A stretch of 64,000 bases of DNA from Tetragonia tetragonoides (GCA_038025085.1 CM076143.1:33068501-33132500), one strand, 5' to 3'. Shown: positions 43,493 through 56,149, counted from the stretch's first letter. The notes: a model not told the origin generated them from the letters alone. Made by a program: numbers and translations.

Positions 43493-44341
43493 AGGAGTAC
43501 TGCTGTAGTATGCTATGTAATAGGGGCTAGATCTCCTAGTTCGGTTTTAAACACCTTTATGCAGAAGGATTGGGGGAAGTGTGGCATAAACAAAATTGCT
43601 ATGCTTAGAAATGGCATAACACTGGTCTGATGTGACAAAGAGGAGGGTAGGGATGCTGTTGTGAACACTAGTATTTATCACTTTGATAACAAACCTATCA
43701 TAGTAAGGCCTTGGTCTGAGGATTTGGACTTGACAAAAGAGGAGATTAACTCTGTACCTATCTGGGTAAGATTTTTCGGATTGGATGTTAAAAATTGGAG
43801 CTCTACAGGCTTGACTAAGCTAGGTAGTCTTATTGGAAATCCCTTGATGGCTGATAAAAATACTCAACAAAAAACTGGGGTTAATTTTGCTAGGGTCCTA
43901 ATTGAAGTGGAGGTAAATTCAAAGATGCCTGAAATAATTTACCTCAGAACAGATAGAAATACTTTACTGGAGCAAAAGGTTAAATATGAATGGAAGCCTG
44001 TCACATGCTCTCATTGTAAACTGTATGGCCATGTGGAAGAGGATTGCAGAAGAAAACATAAGAAAGTCTGGGTGCCTGTTCAGAAGCCTGCAACTAAACC
44101 TATTGTACAAGCTGTTGTGGTCACAGAACAAGCTGTTGAGATAGTGCAGGAGCCTGAGGCTGGGGATATTGATCAAAATGGGTGGCAACAACCTCCAGGA
44201 GCTGCTAGACCAAGAGCTGAATCAGCTGAAGCAACTCCAGTTCATAACAATTTTGCTGTATTGCAGAATGAAGAGAGCTCCAAGAATGTTGAGGAACAGG
44301 GGAGACCAAGATCTGTTTTGCCTCCTAGGGGGCATGGATAA
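43493..44341 (+). pseudogene. LINE ORF1, 5'-truncated
   Basis: Begins at VVCYVIGARSPSSVLNTF, inside the region before DUF4283, and then NKIAMLRNGITLV; a stop at 43628 breaks it. DUF4283 follows (VPIWVRFFGLDVKNW), with the CCHC knuckle CSHCKLYGHVEEDC. The stop TAA at 44339-44341 overlaps the ORF2 ATG. Confidence 0.85.
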
Positions 44342-47300
44342 GATCATTGTTTGGAATATCAGGGGCCTGAATTGCCTGAATAAGCAGAAGGAGGTAAATC
44401 TCTTCTGCCATGTAAATAATGCTGGCCTTGTGGGAATTTTGGAAACCAAAATAAAAAGTAAAAATGTTGAAAAAATCAAAAATAGTGTTCTGAATGGTTG
44501 GGAATCTATTAATAATGACAATGCTCATCCTGGGGCTAGAATCTGGATTTTTTGGAGGGCTACCACTTATAATGTTGATATTTTGTGGATTACTGATCAA
44601 ATGATCACTTGCAAAGTAAATCATTTGTTGCAGCAACAAGAATTTTTTGTGAGTTTCATTTATGGCCATAATGAGAAAGAGGATAGGAAACCTCTTTGGG
44701 TGGATCTTGGCCAGTTTGCAGGCTCTTGTACTGCACCATGGCTTATCTTGGGTGACTTTAATAATGTACTTCAGCAGAATGACAGAAGTGGGGGATGCCC
44801 TGTAACAATGAATGAGATTGTTGATTTCAAAAGGTGTATTGATGATTGTGAGCTTCTTGAGTTAGCTCATGGTGGTTGTCAGTATACATGAAGTAACAGA
44901 AGTGAGAAGGGTCCTAGAATCTACTCTAAGATTGACAGTGCCTTCTGTAATGATCTCTGGCTGCAACAATATGAGGATTGCTTGGTTCACTTCCATCCTG
45001 AGGGGGTTTCTGATCATAGCCCTGCAGTGGTGGCCTTACAGCATATGCAAGAGAAAAAGCAAGCAAGGTTTTGTTACTTTAACATGTGGGGAAGGAGTCA
45101 GAACTTCCTACCTTTGGTGAAACAAGCTTGGGACTGTGACATCAGAGGTACAAAGATGTTTAAAGTTGTTTCCAAGCTCAAAAATGTAAAAAAGTCTCTC
45201 AGAATTCTTAACAAAAAGGAGTATGGAGACTTACATGCCTAGGTATAGCTGTACAGAGATAAAATGCACAAGCTGCAGGAGAGAGTGAACCAAAACCCTG
45301 CAGATGTTCAATTACAAGCCGAGGAGAAGGAAGCCAGGGGCAGATTCCTCTCAATACACAAAGATGTGGAATCTTTCCTCCATCAGAAAAGCAAGGCAAA
45401 ATGGATTCAGCTGGGTGATGCTAATATTCATTAGTTTCACACTACTATGAGGCAGAGAAGACAAGCCAATAGAGTTCTTACCTTGAAAACTAGTGATGAA
45501 GTAGAGCTGGTTACTCAAGAACAAATCCATGGGGAGCTTGCAGATTTTTACAAGAAAATGTTGGGTGTTTCTACTGTGAGAACTAGGCCAGACTAAAGAG
45601 TTTTCAGTAGTGGATATATACTCAATGTTCAGCAGCAATTGGCCCTGATTAAGCCAATAACAAAGGAAGAAATCAAAGCACCTATGTTCAGCATTGATTC
45701 AACTAAAAGTCCTAGCCCAGATGGCTTTGGCAGTGGCTTTTATAAGGATGCTTGGACTGAAATAGGCACTGCAAGCACAGAAGCAATTCAGAATTTTTTC
45801 AGCACTGGGAGCATGCTCAAACAGGTCAATTCTACCAATTTATGCTTAATTCCTAAAATTGATTCACCTGTTTATGCTTCTGACTTTAGACCTAGAGCTT
45901 GCTGTAATACTATCTATAAAATCATTTCTAAGGTGCTATGTGAAAGAGTTAGACCTTTATTGCCTGACCTCATATCAGTTAATCAGGGTGCTTTTGTAAG
46001 TGGTAGAAATATTGTTCATAATGTCTTAATCTGTCAAGACATCATTACACACTATAGAAGGAAATACACTTCCCCTAGATTCTTGATTAAGATTGATTTG
46101 CGCAAGGCTTATGATACAATTCACTGAGGCTTTATTAAGGACATGCTGCATGGTTTTGGCTTCCCTCCTAAATTTTGTGGCTGGGTTATGGCATGTGTCC
46201 AAACAGCTAATTTCACTTTTTGTGTGGTGATAATTTTGGATATTTTGAGGGGAAGAGAGGAATTAGACAAGGTGATCCTATTTCCCCCCTTCTATTTGTG
46301 ATGGTGATGGAATACCTGTCTAGAATTCAGAATATGGGTGCACAACTACCAGATTTCCAGTTTCACCCTATGTGTAAGGAGATTGGCCTAAACCATATCT
46401 GTTTTGCTGAAGATTTGATGGTATTCTGTAAAGCTGACAAGGGCTCTATTGGAAGGGTCATGGAGGGCTTTGAATATTTTTCTAGAGTTACAGGATTGCA
46501 AGCTAATAGTAGTAAATCACATTGCTACTTAGCTAGAGTCTCAAGAAGTGCTAAGGCTAGATTGCTGCAGAAAACTATTTTCCAGGAGGGTACTTTTCCT
46601 ATGAAATACTTGGGGGTTCCCTTGACCCCTACAAGATGGAACAAGGTGGAAGCTGCTTTTTTGGTGGATAAAATAACAAAGAAACTTAATTGTTGGGCCA
46701 CAAGGAACTTATCTTATGCAGGCAGGGTGCAAATGGAGAATTCTGTGCTCTTCTCTTTGCACATTTATTGGTCTAGTATGTTTATTCTGCCAACTGGTAT
46801 CTTGAAGCAAGTTGAGCAAAAATGTAGACAATTCTTGTGTGGGGGGGGGGGGGCTTTCTCAAAGCAGAGTTAACCTTGTGTCGTGGGATTGGATCTGCAA
46901 GCCTAGGAAAAATGGAGGTTTACAAATGAAAAACAACATGGTCTGGAATTATGCCTTAAATGGGAAGCACTTGTGGGCTTTGTCAACTAAAAAAGATATT
47001 CTGTGGGTTAAGTGGATTAATGTTGTGTACCTGAAGGGGGGTAACCTGTGGGAGCGTGTCCCTAAATCTGATAGCAGGTGGTACCGGCTCAAACTAACCA
47101 AGTTGCGTGCCAAATTTGCTGATACTTATGATGACCAAGGTGCATGGCGAGGGGTCAGGGGGTATTCTGCCTCTGAAGGCTACAACTTCCTATCTGACCA
47201 AGGTGCCAAATACATACATGCTAATCTTGTTTGGGGGGGTTTTAATCTCCGTAAACACAGTTTTATCCTTTGGTTAGCTCACATGAACAGGTTGCTAACA

Positions 47301-47715
47301 AAGGAGAGAATGGAGGCCATGGGCTTTTTGAAAGGGAACCAGCTAGGTTATCTGTGTAACTCTCATGTTGAAACTGCAGAACACCTATTTTTTCAGTTGC
47401 AACAGAAGCTCCGGTATTCTTAAAGAGATTAAGAGATGGGTTGGCTGGAAAACTCCAGGTAATTCCATTCAATCCATGTTTAATGGTGCAGCTAGAAGGC
47501 CTACCAGATTACAGAGAACAGTATGTGCAGTAGCCATAGCAGCCATGACTTACAGCATTTGGCAAGAGAGAAATTACATATGCTTTCGTCAAGAGCAGGC
47601 CACAGATGCAACAATATTGCAGAACATTAAATTCACAATAAGGGCCAGGATGCATGGACTTCAGGTGGCACAGTTGCATCCTAAAGATAGAGATTATTTT
47701 GCTGCTTTAATGTAA
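44334..47715 (+). pseudogene. LINE ORF2, decayed
   Basis: Start MDKIIVWNIRGLNCLN at 44334. Endonuclease GDFNNVLQQ; RT blocks NKIDLRKAYDTIH-like at 46090, GIRQGDPISPLLFVMVMEY at 46255 and then ICFAEDLMVF, where the second Asp of the catalytic FADD is changed to Glu at that place. Stops at 44889, 45241, 45432, 45594 and 46126, a deletion near 46210 and a run of 13 G bases (46843-46858) break the frame. The C-terminal zf-RVT part (HSFILWLAHMNRLLTKERM) runs to 47400, with a further shift there; the last frame ends at 47715. Confidence 0.88.
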
Positions 47716-47816
47716 ATAGCTTCTAGCTTGTTTAGTGTAGCCTTCTGTTTTTGTGCTGCTTCTTTTTACCTATTGTTGTTTTAGAGATGTTTTCAGTGGC
47801 TAACGCTAGAGGAGAC

Positions 47817-47829
47817 CCTACATAGTAGG
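47817..47829 (+). other. 3' UTR hairpin of the LINE
   Basis: CCTAC-ATA-GTAGG, 80 bases before the 3' end. The same stem with loop CTA is in the LINEs at 33940-35255 and 35562-41181. It may be the RT recognition hairpin known for some plant LINEs. Confidence 0.55.
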
Positions 47830-47925
47830 TGCGTCTCTACATTAGTTGCCTTTTAGGTGTAAAGAATTATTATTCTGAAATGGTAATGAGCTATTCTTAC
47901 CAAAAATAAAACACCAAACCAAAAG

Positions 47926-48424
47926 CATGGGTAAGGGCCGGAATTTCCTACCCCCAAGAGTGAGGTCTCAAAAATATTTCAAAAATTAATGTGAGGTCTC
48001 AAAAATATTTTCCAAATTGTTTTGAAGTGATTTGTAACTATTTTGATATTACTTCTATTTATTTCCTATTTTTCTGCCTATGTTTTAATTAGAATTAAAT
48101 TAAATAGCTATCCTATGTGAAAAATTAAAAATATATATTTTCATGTAACTTAATAATATACTTGAAAAGTTTGAGGTGAAACTTTTGGAAAATAATTATC
48201 CGATCTCTCAAAAAACCCAGTATGAAAGTTATGCACTGGGCATGTCTACTCTTGTCAGAACCACTAAATATATTGTCTTAATTGAATATCTTTCCTGATT
48301 TGTATTATGTGATTACTTTTTTCCATTACTCCATAACTGCAGAACACCTGGAATGAACATCGTAATTAGAGGAAAGATATCCATTTTGGCACGTTTAAAA
48401 TAAGTCAGTTTGTACTCATACGGC
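47926..48424. other. AT-rich stretch, nothing recognised
   Basis: Starts CATGGGTAAGGGCCGGAAT, so it may begin with a fragment of the 300-bp repeat. The phrase GTGAGGTCTCAAAAATATTT occurs twice (47961 and 47990). No gene is seen. Confidence 0.5.
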
Positions 48425-49118
48425 TTACTATTTCTTGTATCAAACTTTCATGTTTCTAATCTTCCATATATTTTTTTTTTCTCTTACAAGTATACTGGTA
48501 CCGGGATACGTACGAAATAGTATTTCTAGAAGGTGTTTCATGTTTCTAAGGAATTGATCCCGCAAACACCACCAAGACAACACACATATTGGTGTGAAAC
48601 TATGTTAATAAACTACACTTGTGGTAGTTTTTCCAACTACACTTGTAGTAGTTTCCAAATAGTTTGTGGATACTAATGTCTAATGTAACAAACACTTGTG
48701 GTCATACTGTTGGTGTAATTATTCTTGATGATTAAGTATATGATAATATGTATGATTACAGAATTACCCTTATTACCTTCATTCCAATATACCACGGACA
48801 TACCTCCGAAAACTTCTTTCATCTGATATTGATATGTGGATACATGTACATAGATGCACTAATAACACATGTGAATTTGAAAAGTAATTCAGAAGGAAAA
48901 AACTACCCTCAACTGAGTAAATTGACCAAACTACCCTAAATAACATAAATGCCTAAAAAAAGCAGACTAGAGGTGTTTTTTGGTGGAAATATTGGGCCTC
49001 GGGGACTTGTCATGCGTAGATCTCCAAAAAATAACCAATTTCAAAGAAAATTCGTCCCGTTGAGGGTAGTTTTAAAAAAGGAGACATGGAAACAAGGTGC
49101 TAAGGCCTAAGTATTAAG
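48425..49118. repeat. AT-rich block, copy 2 of a local duplication
   Basis: The first 250 bases match 41463-41710. Bases 48640-48830 match 49590-49775 (copy 3): CACTTGT-GTCATA, ATGATTAAGTATATGATA, ACCACGGACATACCTCCG. An ORF at 48748-48939 has no support beyond length. Confidence 0.7.
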
Positions 49119-49568
49119 AAGGAGACATGTTCCAGCGCCTATGTCCCATGATGCAGCACAATTGACCCATGGCGCGCCATGTCCCATGACATGAGACTGT
49201 AGCGCCCGTGTCCCATGACATGGTGCTGCAGCACCTTGTCCCATGGTGCTGCAGCGCCCATGTCCCATGGTGCTTCAGCGCCGATGTCCCATGTCCTATG
49301 TCCCAGTGGCCAATGTCCCATGTCCCATGTCCCAGTGCGGCACTGGCAGTGCCCATGTCCCAGCGCCCAACGCCCATGGCCCACCACCCAGTGCCCATGT
49401 CCCGAGTCCCACATCCCAGCGCCACGCGCCCATGTCCTAACACCCAGCGCCAAGTGAGCGCCCATGTCCTAACACCCAGAGCCAAGTGAGCGCCCATGTC
49501 CCAACGCTGAGTGAAGTCCCATGTCCCAGCGCCCCAGCGCCCATGTCCCATGTCCCAGCGCCCAGTGA
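49119..49568. repeat. Minisatellite, second array
   Basis: The same GCGCCCATGTCCCA-type units as 41868-42470, including the lead-in GCGCCTATGTCCCATGA and CCCATGGCGCGCC. Open frames here are translations of the repeat. Confidence 0.85.
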
Positions 49569-49775
49569 ATAGTAGTTTTTCCAACTACACTTGTAGTAGT
49601 TTCAAAATAGTTTTTAGATACTGGTATGTAATGTAACAAACACTTGTTGTCATAATATTGGTGTTATTTTTGTTGATGATTAAGTATATGATATTATGTA
49701 TAATTACAGAATTACCCTTATTACCTTCATTCCAATATACCACGGACATACCTCCGAAAACTTCTTTCATTTGAT
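49569..49775. repeat. AT-rich block, copy 3 (partial)
   Basis: Starts TAGTAGTTTTTCCAACTACA and ends TTCTTTCATTTGATATT, matching 48618-48829. The minisatellite begins directly at its end. Confidence 0.75.
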
Positions 49776-49960
49776 ATTCCCAGCGGCCATGTCCCATCGC
49801 CCATGTCCTAGCGTCCATGTCCCAGCGCCCATGTCCCGGCGCCCATGTCCCAACGCCCATGTCCTAGCACCGAGCGCCCATGTCCCATCGCCCAGCGCCC
49901 ATGTCCCATCCCCCGGTGAGCGCCCATGTCCCATGTCACAGCGCCTAGTAAGCACCCATG
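49776..49960. repeat. Minisatellite, third array
   Basis: About 185 bases of CCCATGTCCCAGCG-type units between copy 3 of the AT block and a 300-bp repeat. Confidence 0.8.
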
Positions 49961-50339
49961 CCAATGTCACCGAGGGTCCTCTAGGCCCATGATAGACCCC
50001 CCCGAGAGATGTTTTGGCGAAAAATGGCAACCGGGTCCCGAGAATGCTGTAGGAGACGTGTTCTAGGCCTCCGGAAGCAATCTTTTCGACGTTGATATTT
50101 TCGCCCCATATCGCATGGGACACTTATAGGGGACATAAGAGGCCCCCAGAGTCGGTTATTGGGTCCCTGATAGGCTTGTAAGGGCAGTTTTACTCGATGC
50201 CAATTTAAGGGTCCAAATACCTTCATCATGGGTTATATCGGAGTTCGGGGATAACGATGACGCTTCCGGAGCGCCTAGGGTTCTTTAGGGTCATGATAGA
50301 CCCCTAGGAGATGTTTGGGCAAAAATGACACCCGGGCCC
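49961..50339 (+). repeat. 300-bp family repeats next to element D
   Basis: A partial unit from CACCGAGGGTCCT to CGATGCCAATTTAAGGG (about 50208), then a shortened unit that ends at 50339, where element D begins. The shortened unit resembles 43190-43300 (CCTAGGAGATGTTTGGGC). Confidence 0.75.
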
Positions 50340-51871
50340 TATAGACACCCTAATCGGTTCTCATCCCCTGGCACCGCAAAGCCTAATGATGATGGTAATG
50401 GATTAATATGGACGTAAGTAGAAAGGACATTGCTCGGATATCTAGACCAAATTCCTTGAAACCTCAGTCTTATGATAGCCCTTGTTATAAGGATTCCAAC
50501 GCCTTCGACATTGCCTCAATCAGGTTCCCGAATTAAGAGATATCGCGTCTTGAAGATTTGGGTCATAACCACTCGATCCCGACCCCCTGGGTCAGCCCAA
50601 AGGCATTTTTGTAACTTACTGAGCACAAAAAGTCAAAAATCCCTAGTCTCTTGCGCGCCTCTGGGTCGAACGGCTAACTCTGGTGACCCAGCGGCACACG
50701 CGTGACAGCGGGGGCGTTTTGGCCAGCCGCCAGGCCAAGCGGCATGCTGCTGAGCCCCATCGGCACGCCGCTGAGCTTCAGCGGCAGCCGCTGGCCCTAG
50801 CTGCCCTCCGTGTTGCCGCTTGGCCTGATTTTTAGGCTGGGCCGAGTTTGGCGTCAGGGCGGCAGCCCTAGGCCCCTAATTTCGTCCCCTAACTCTATAA
50901 ATATTCCTCTTCAGCCTCTTTTGAGGGAGGTTGTTTATAATTTTGAGAGCAATTTGAGAGCACAAAATTCCTAAATCATAGAGAATTCAGAATTTGAAGA
51001 CTCAAGCAAGCCCTAGCACACAAGATTGAAGAGCAATTCCAATTCTACTAGTCCCGTTTTAATAGAACTTCAAGGTTAACGATCCTGAGGGCCTAAATTA
51101 TTTATTTCAATCCTCTTTCATTATTTATAATCAAGTTTTACTTAGTTTTTTATTATGGTTGAATTATTATGCATATTTTGACCTTTATTAATTATGCATG
51201 CATGCTAGTTTAATTAAAGTTTGCATCTTTTGTGTTAATTTAGCATGTAGTGACCTTTTAGGTTTGTTTTTGCATATAATTAGGATTTTTCCATTATACT
51301 TCCATTGAAGTTACTAACAAATTTGTTAATGTTTATATGCAATGCTTAGCGCGTTTAGCAAGCATGGTAGGTTGGAGCGTATTAATTTATTTCTCTTATA
51401 TTTTGGTTTGTGCTTAATAGAACAATTGCATGCAAATTGGATATAAATTGTGCAAAGTGATAATGGTAGCTAATTTGGTTGTCTTTAACCCACCTAGTTA
51501 AATTTAGGATCTTGGATGACCGGATTTATATGGAACCATATAGCTTAAATAAATATTTGACATGGATAGGCCTAATAGAAGCTGTTAATTCGGGTGATTT
51601 AGATGAGATTCTTTTTTTTTTATTTCGTACCTACACCCCCGAACTCAATATTTAGCCCCTTAGGGTATGAGTCAATTCCCAATAGGAATTGGGTGCACTT
51701 TTTGATGGTTTCCAATTATTTTCTTAAAAATTGGTGGCGACTTCATTGCTTGCAAATTATTTTCCCCATCACAATTGAATTATATTGCTTATGACATATT
51801 ATTTAAGAACCATTAATTCCAACGCGAACATCCTTAATTTTAAAGCACCGGAAAGGGTGAGGGTTCTTACA
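50340..51871 (+). repeat. 5' LTR of element D
   Basis: 1.5 kb. It starts TATAGACACC (parent TGTAGACACC) and ends TTCTTACA, the same termini as the A/B/C LTRs with a diverged middle. It has a GC-rich stretch with CGGCA and GCCGCT words (50690-50830) before TATAAATA. The 5' border is inferred from the start motif and from the loss of the 300-bp repeat. The partner LTR is not in the window. Confidence 0.75.
50896..50903 (+). promoter_or_regulatory. TATA box of LTR D
   Basis: TATAAATA about 70 bases after the GC-rich stretch, the same layout as in the A/B LTRs. Confidence 0.65.
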
Positions 51872-51872
51872 G

Positions 51873-51889
51873 TGGAGACTTCACTGCGG
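51873..51889 (+). other. Primer binding site of element D
   Basis: TGGAGACTTCACTGCGG one base after the LTR; differs from the B site at a few positions. Confidence 0.75.
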
Positions 51890-53159
51890 ATAATTGTAAG
51901 AGGGTGTAATTCAAAAACTTATCCATGTCAATAATTTATTCTAGCTATTTGGTTCAATTACCGTATGTGTTTACCTTCATTGATTTGCATCCATATCATT
52001 CACTTGCATGCGTTATCATCGCAAGATGTCAAAAGACATCATCACACGATAATAGGATCTACCCCTTGGAGCATTGTCTTTGACTTAGTTAGTGACCCAC
52101 TAGGTCCGAATTGCCTTGCACATAGTCGTGTTTCACCCCATGGCATCTACATGTTTCCATTCAAGATATGTAAAACGGTACGTTTAGTTTTACTATGCAT
52201 CCCATAGATGACGAAACGCATCCGGTCGTGGGTTACCTTATCCAACCATAGATTGTGTCAAGCTATTGCATTTAGTCCCATAGTCCATATCAAGGTGCTA
52301 ATTGATTTACTTGCCATATTTTGATTGATTTCTTCCTTGCTAAGTGATTAGTTTCCATTGAGTGTTAGGACTAGATCCCCCATTAGGATTTTCTTGAGTC
52401 CAACTTTGGGAAGGTTTCCCTTTTGTGTGCTTGTGCATTTTGTCAAGTTTACAAATAGAGTCTAGGACTATTTCTTTTTAGGAAATAGAATCCATGCATG
52501 ATTCCGACGATGCTAGTGACCATATTAGGGAGACATTCCTTTCCATACGAATTAGATTGCGTTCAAATAATATATTCCCGTAAATGATCATTCACAAAAA
52601 AAAAAAGGAGTATTATTTATTTTCATAAAGCAAGTCAATAGTATATTTTCCGTTTCTTGAGTCCAAAAATTTTATTCCATATGTAAGTCAAGAGTAGAGT
52701 CTTTATTTATTTCCATAAGATGAGTCAAGAGTATATTTTGATTATCTAAGAAAAAGAAGGCAAGCAAAGAGTATTATTTTCTAATTTATTAGGGTCGAAA
52801 GATCATTGACTGAAATATACTATTTACATAAAATCGCGTCTCTCCTGAAAATCGCCATGTTGAGGATTAATGCTAGATTCTTTTCTCACATTTGTTTTGA
52901 AAATAAAATCTTTCTTTCCGTGGAGTTTTCCGTTTACTTCTTAATTTCTAAAACGGGCCTTTGTATCTCCAGAATTGGTAGGAATAAAGATCACGGTCCT
53001 AGAAAGTGGGAGAGAGACGTGTCCAACAAGAGATTGATCTGCAAGCTGTCGTTCGAACCGTCACTGCAAGCACAGTTCGTGGGCCCCATTTGGCTCGATG
53101 ACCTTCGCACACCGCCATTGTCACCTCATAATACACCACCTACCTCACCTAAGTCCATT
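51890..53159 (+). other. Untranslated leader of element D
   Basis: 1.27 kb. A frame open from 52806 runs into gag, but the part before 53160 has no similarity to gag of A or C, so it is treated as leader. Repeated GAGTCAAGAGTATATTTT-like words lie at 52620-52780. Confidence 0.6.
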
Positions 53160-53992
53160 ATGTCTGGAGAAGGTGAAAGAACCTCAGACCAAAAGATGGA
53201 CGACCTCTTGGTCCATTTGGTCGCCATGAATGCTAGATTCACTGATATGGAAGCCCGAGTTGCTAAGTTGGATCCCCCTACTAGGGATGGAGATGAATCC
53301 AAACCAAATGAAGATAAGACTGAGCCCTCCACTAAAAGGGTCCAAGAACTCCAAGCTAAGCTGAATAGGCTTGAGTCCGTTCTAGGCAAGAGTCGTGTCT
53401 TCAATGACATGATCATCAATTCCGAAGGCTATGCTCCCCACATCAAGGGAAAATTGTCCACTAAGTTTTCCATGCCCGAATATCCCACATTCAAAGGAAC
53501 CGATGATCCACAATATCACATTAGAGCTTCTACCACTACATTGGGCCTTAGAGGCATCGAACAAGAGCTATATGTTCACTTCTTTCCCCAAACCTTAGAC
53601 CCTGTTGTTAGGGCCTGATTCTTCAAGTTACCCACTCAAAAGCTACAGAAGTGGGAGGATTTGTCTACTCTTTTCCTAGAAAGATATGTTGACAATGTCT
53701 TGCCTCCCATGACATTGAGAGAATTTGACATCCCCAAGCAAGGTGACAAGGAAGGATTCACCAACTTCGTGAGAAGATGGAGAACCAAGGTTGCTGAAAT
53801 GATTGATTGCCCATCTGAAAGGGATCAAATTAGGATGCTAGTCCAAAACTTGGCCTCTGAATATCGTGAACACATGAAGTTCCAGCCCACAACTACTTAT
53901 GCCCAACTAACTGAAGTAGGAATGACCATTGAGGATGACCAACTCCAAAGAAGGAAGAACAAGGTCACCTACAACAACAACACAAGTGGCTA
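53160..53992 (+). pseudogene. gag of element D
   Basis: Start chosen at MSGEGERTSDQKMDDLL (53160), which aligns with the A and C gag starts. A coiled coil (VQELQAKLNRLESVLG), then the capsid domain: PEYPTFKGTDDPQYHI, LFLERYVDNVLPPMTLREF, FTNFVRRWRTKVAEM. A TGA at about 53616 breaks it once; the second stop at 53990 comes before the zinc-knuckle region. Confidence 0.87.
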
Positions 53993-54965
53993 AAAGGATA
54001 AGAAATACACCAACACCAATCATGCCTCCACAAGTAGAGGAAATGAGCTGAATGCCAGTACTGACAGGCGCCCGAGAAGGTTCACTCCCCTTGGGGTGCC
54101 TTATGTCAAATCTCTAGAAAACTTAGTCGAAGGGGACTACTTGCACCCTATTTGGCCTACTCCTGATCCTCCCTTAGAGAAAAGATCGCCATATTGGAAT
54201 GAGTCCAAGGGCAAGCAATACCACCTTACTAGAGCCCAAGGGCCACGCTAGACATTTGTGGCCTTTGGGATAGTGAAGAAGAGGATAACAGGCACTATAC
54301 TAATCCTGAAGATGTGCTAACTCCTCAACTCCATGATATAGCCAATGGCAAAGCATGTTACCACATCTCTGATGACGAGAAAGATGAAGACGACAAGGCT
54401 TTAAACTACCTCACAAGGTCAGGTCAGGCCCAAAAACATCTACATGGGTCCATCTCAAATCCCCAATAGGGATCCAACCCAACAGGAGGCAACTAAGGAA
54501 GATCATGGAACTAATATCCTTAGGCAATTGCAAAGGACGAACACTGACATATCCATTTTGCAATTGTTGACCACTTCTATCACTCATAGAAGGGTTGTAC
54601 TAGAAGCCTTGAATGCAACCACCATCTCTTCAAATGCTACTCACGAGGATGTGGTTAACCTTCTGGTCCAAGGAAAGTCATCTACGCTCGTCACTTTTTC
54701 TGACAAAGATCTTCCATCCGAAGGCATTCATCATAATAAAGCTCTATATCTTACTATAATTTGTCAACAAAGACAAGTCCACATGACTTTAGTTGACAAT
54801 GGCTCTGCTTTAAACGTATGCCCCTTGAGGACTTCTGAACACCTCAAAATAGACTGCAACAACCTCGCGCATTCCGCACAAGGGCTAAGAGCTTACGACA
54901 ATTCCAAAAGAAATTCCATAGGCACATTCTCCATGAACATTAACATTGGGTCATCGAGAAAATAG
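53993..54965 (+). pseudogene. gag tail and protease of element D
   Basis: The frame after 53993 reads through a Pro-rich linker to a break near 54250. The protease frame is open 54444-54965; the catalytic motif is VDNGSALNVCP (Asp, then Asn-Gly-Ser in place of the usual Thr/Ser-Gly). The flap-like AYDNSKRNSIGTF follows. A stop at 54963 cuts it before the conserved end (LLLGRPWLHGL is readable at about 55010 in another frame). Confidence 0.8.
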
Positions 54966-55189
54966 TCCAATTTCACGTCATAGTTATTCCGGCCACCTTT
55001 AATCTACTTTTAGGAAGGCCTTGGTTGCATGGGCTTAATGCTGTAGCCTCAACCCTTCACCAAAAAGTGAAGTTATTTCTAGCAGGATTCACTTTGGAAG
55101 TCTGCGCCGACACCATGGTAGCCCAGGTAGAAAAAGCTCCAGTCCTAAAGATAGAGCATAATGAGCAAGATGAAGAATTATAGGGCTTT

Positions 55190-56106
55190 GAGAAAATAGC
55201 CTTCATAGAAATAATAGAGCCCATGCTCGATGTAAATATCCTGCTGGGAAAGCAAGGTTACTTTCCAAAAACCACTTTGGGTCCTCACCCAAGGTAACCC
55301 AACCTTACAGGAATACCAAGATCAAGATTGATCTTTTTGGGCTAGGCTACAAACCCACTAAGCAAGAGCTTCGAGCCTACATATCTGAGAAAATGGCTAC
55401 AAAGAAAGCCCAAGCGGCCAACAAGCCCATCCCACACAACATGGATCCTTATCCTTTAACTCTCAATGGGCAATTTCTTCAAGAAGGCGATCCATACCGC
55501 TACTATGGATTTCCTGAACCTTATGCGATTAATGGAATTTTATTTCCGGGCTTTGAAGCATATCAAGACTGCTTCACTATGAGTGAAGAGGCTCCGTTAC
55601 CTCTCAAGGTGGACAAATCCAATAATGATTGGGCTAATGACATGGCACCCAACGACTTTGGGCTACTATTTGGTGAAGAACGTCGCCAATACAATGAGGC
55701 AATGAGTAAACTTCCCCTTACTGTGCTTTTCAATGAGGGTTTCGACCCGTCCAAACTGATTGCCTCAATCGGGCCCGACCGCGCCACCTGGAAGCATCAG
55801 ACGAAGTGGGCTCCAGTAGAGGGAGTCAAGTACACGTTCACAATCCGCAATCGTCCTTTAGAAGGGCCCAATTCTGATTCTGAGTCTGATTCTGGTTTCG
55901 AGTCTGATTCTGAGTCTGTTATCCTAGAAGTGTCGGGTAATCCACCCCAGTCTATTTCTGTTGCTATTATGGTCATTAGTGATGACCTCATTGATGTATT
56001 GTCCGCTTCTATTAATGTTATGAGTGCTGATTTCGCTTACTCGGATTGCCTTGTTGCTAATAATTCAGAAGACATAACAGAATTGCCAAAAGAAGTCAAG
56101 CACTAA
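55190..56106 (+). pseudogene. Linker between protease and RT of element D, degenerate G-patch
   Basis: LLGKQGYFPKTTLGPHPR (about 55240-55290) stands where B has its G-patch but lacks most of the glycines; GLGYKPTKQEL follows in another frame. From 55393 a long open frame has the conserved FLQEGDPYRYYGFPEP and NDFGLLFGEE, and an acidic Ser/Asp run. It ends at 56106. Confidence 0.7.
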
Positions 56107-56149
56107 TTGAACATGAACAAAAGACTTCAATAGTCGAGGAAACAGAGAC

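Larger units (their letters stand above)
43493..47909 (+). mobile_element. 5'-truncated L1-type LINE with target duplication
   Basis: 4.4 kb, flanked by an exact 16-bp duplication AACACCAAACCAAAAG (43477-43492 and 47910-47925). The 5' end begins inside ORF1; the 3' end is CTTACCAAAAATAAA. The family is close to the LINE at 35562-41181 but is more decayed. Confidence 0.93.

Noticed and set aside
53126..53419. Minus-strand ORF opposite gag of D as an antisense gene
   Set aside because: It lacks PMD or DUF7745 similarity and matches gag codon structure on the plus strand.
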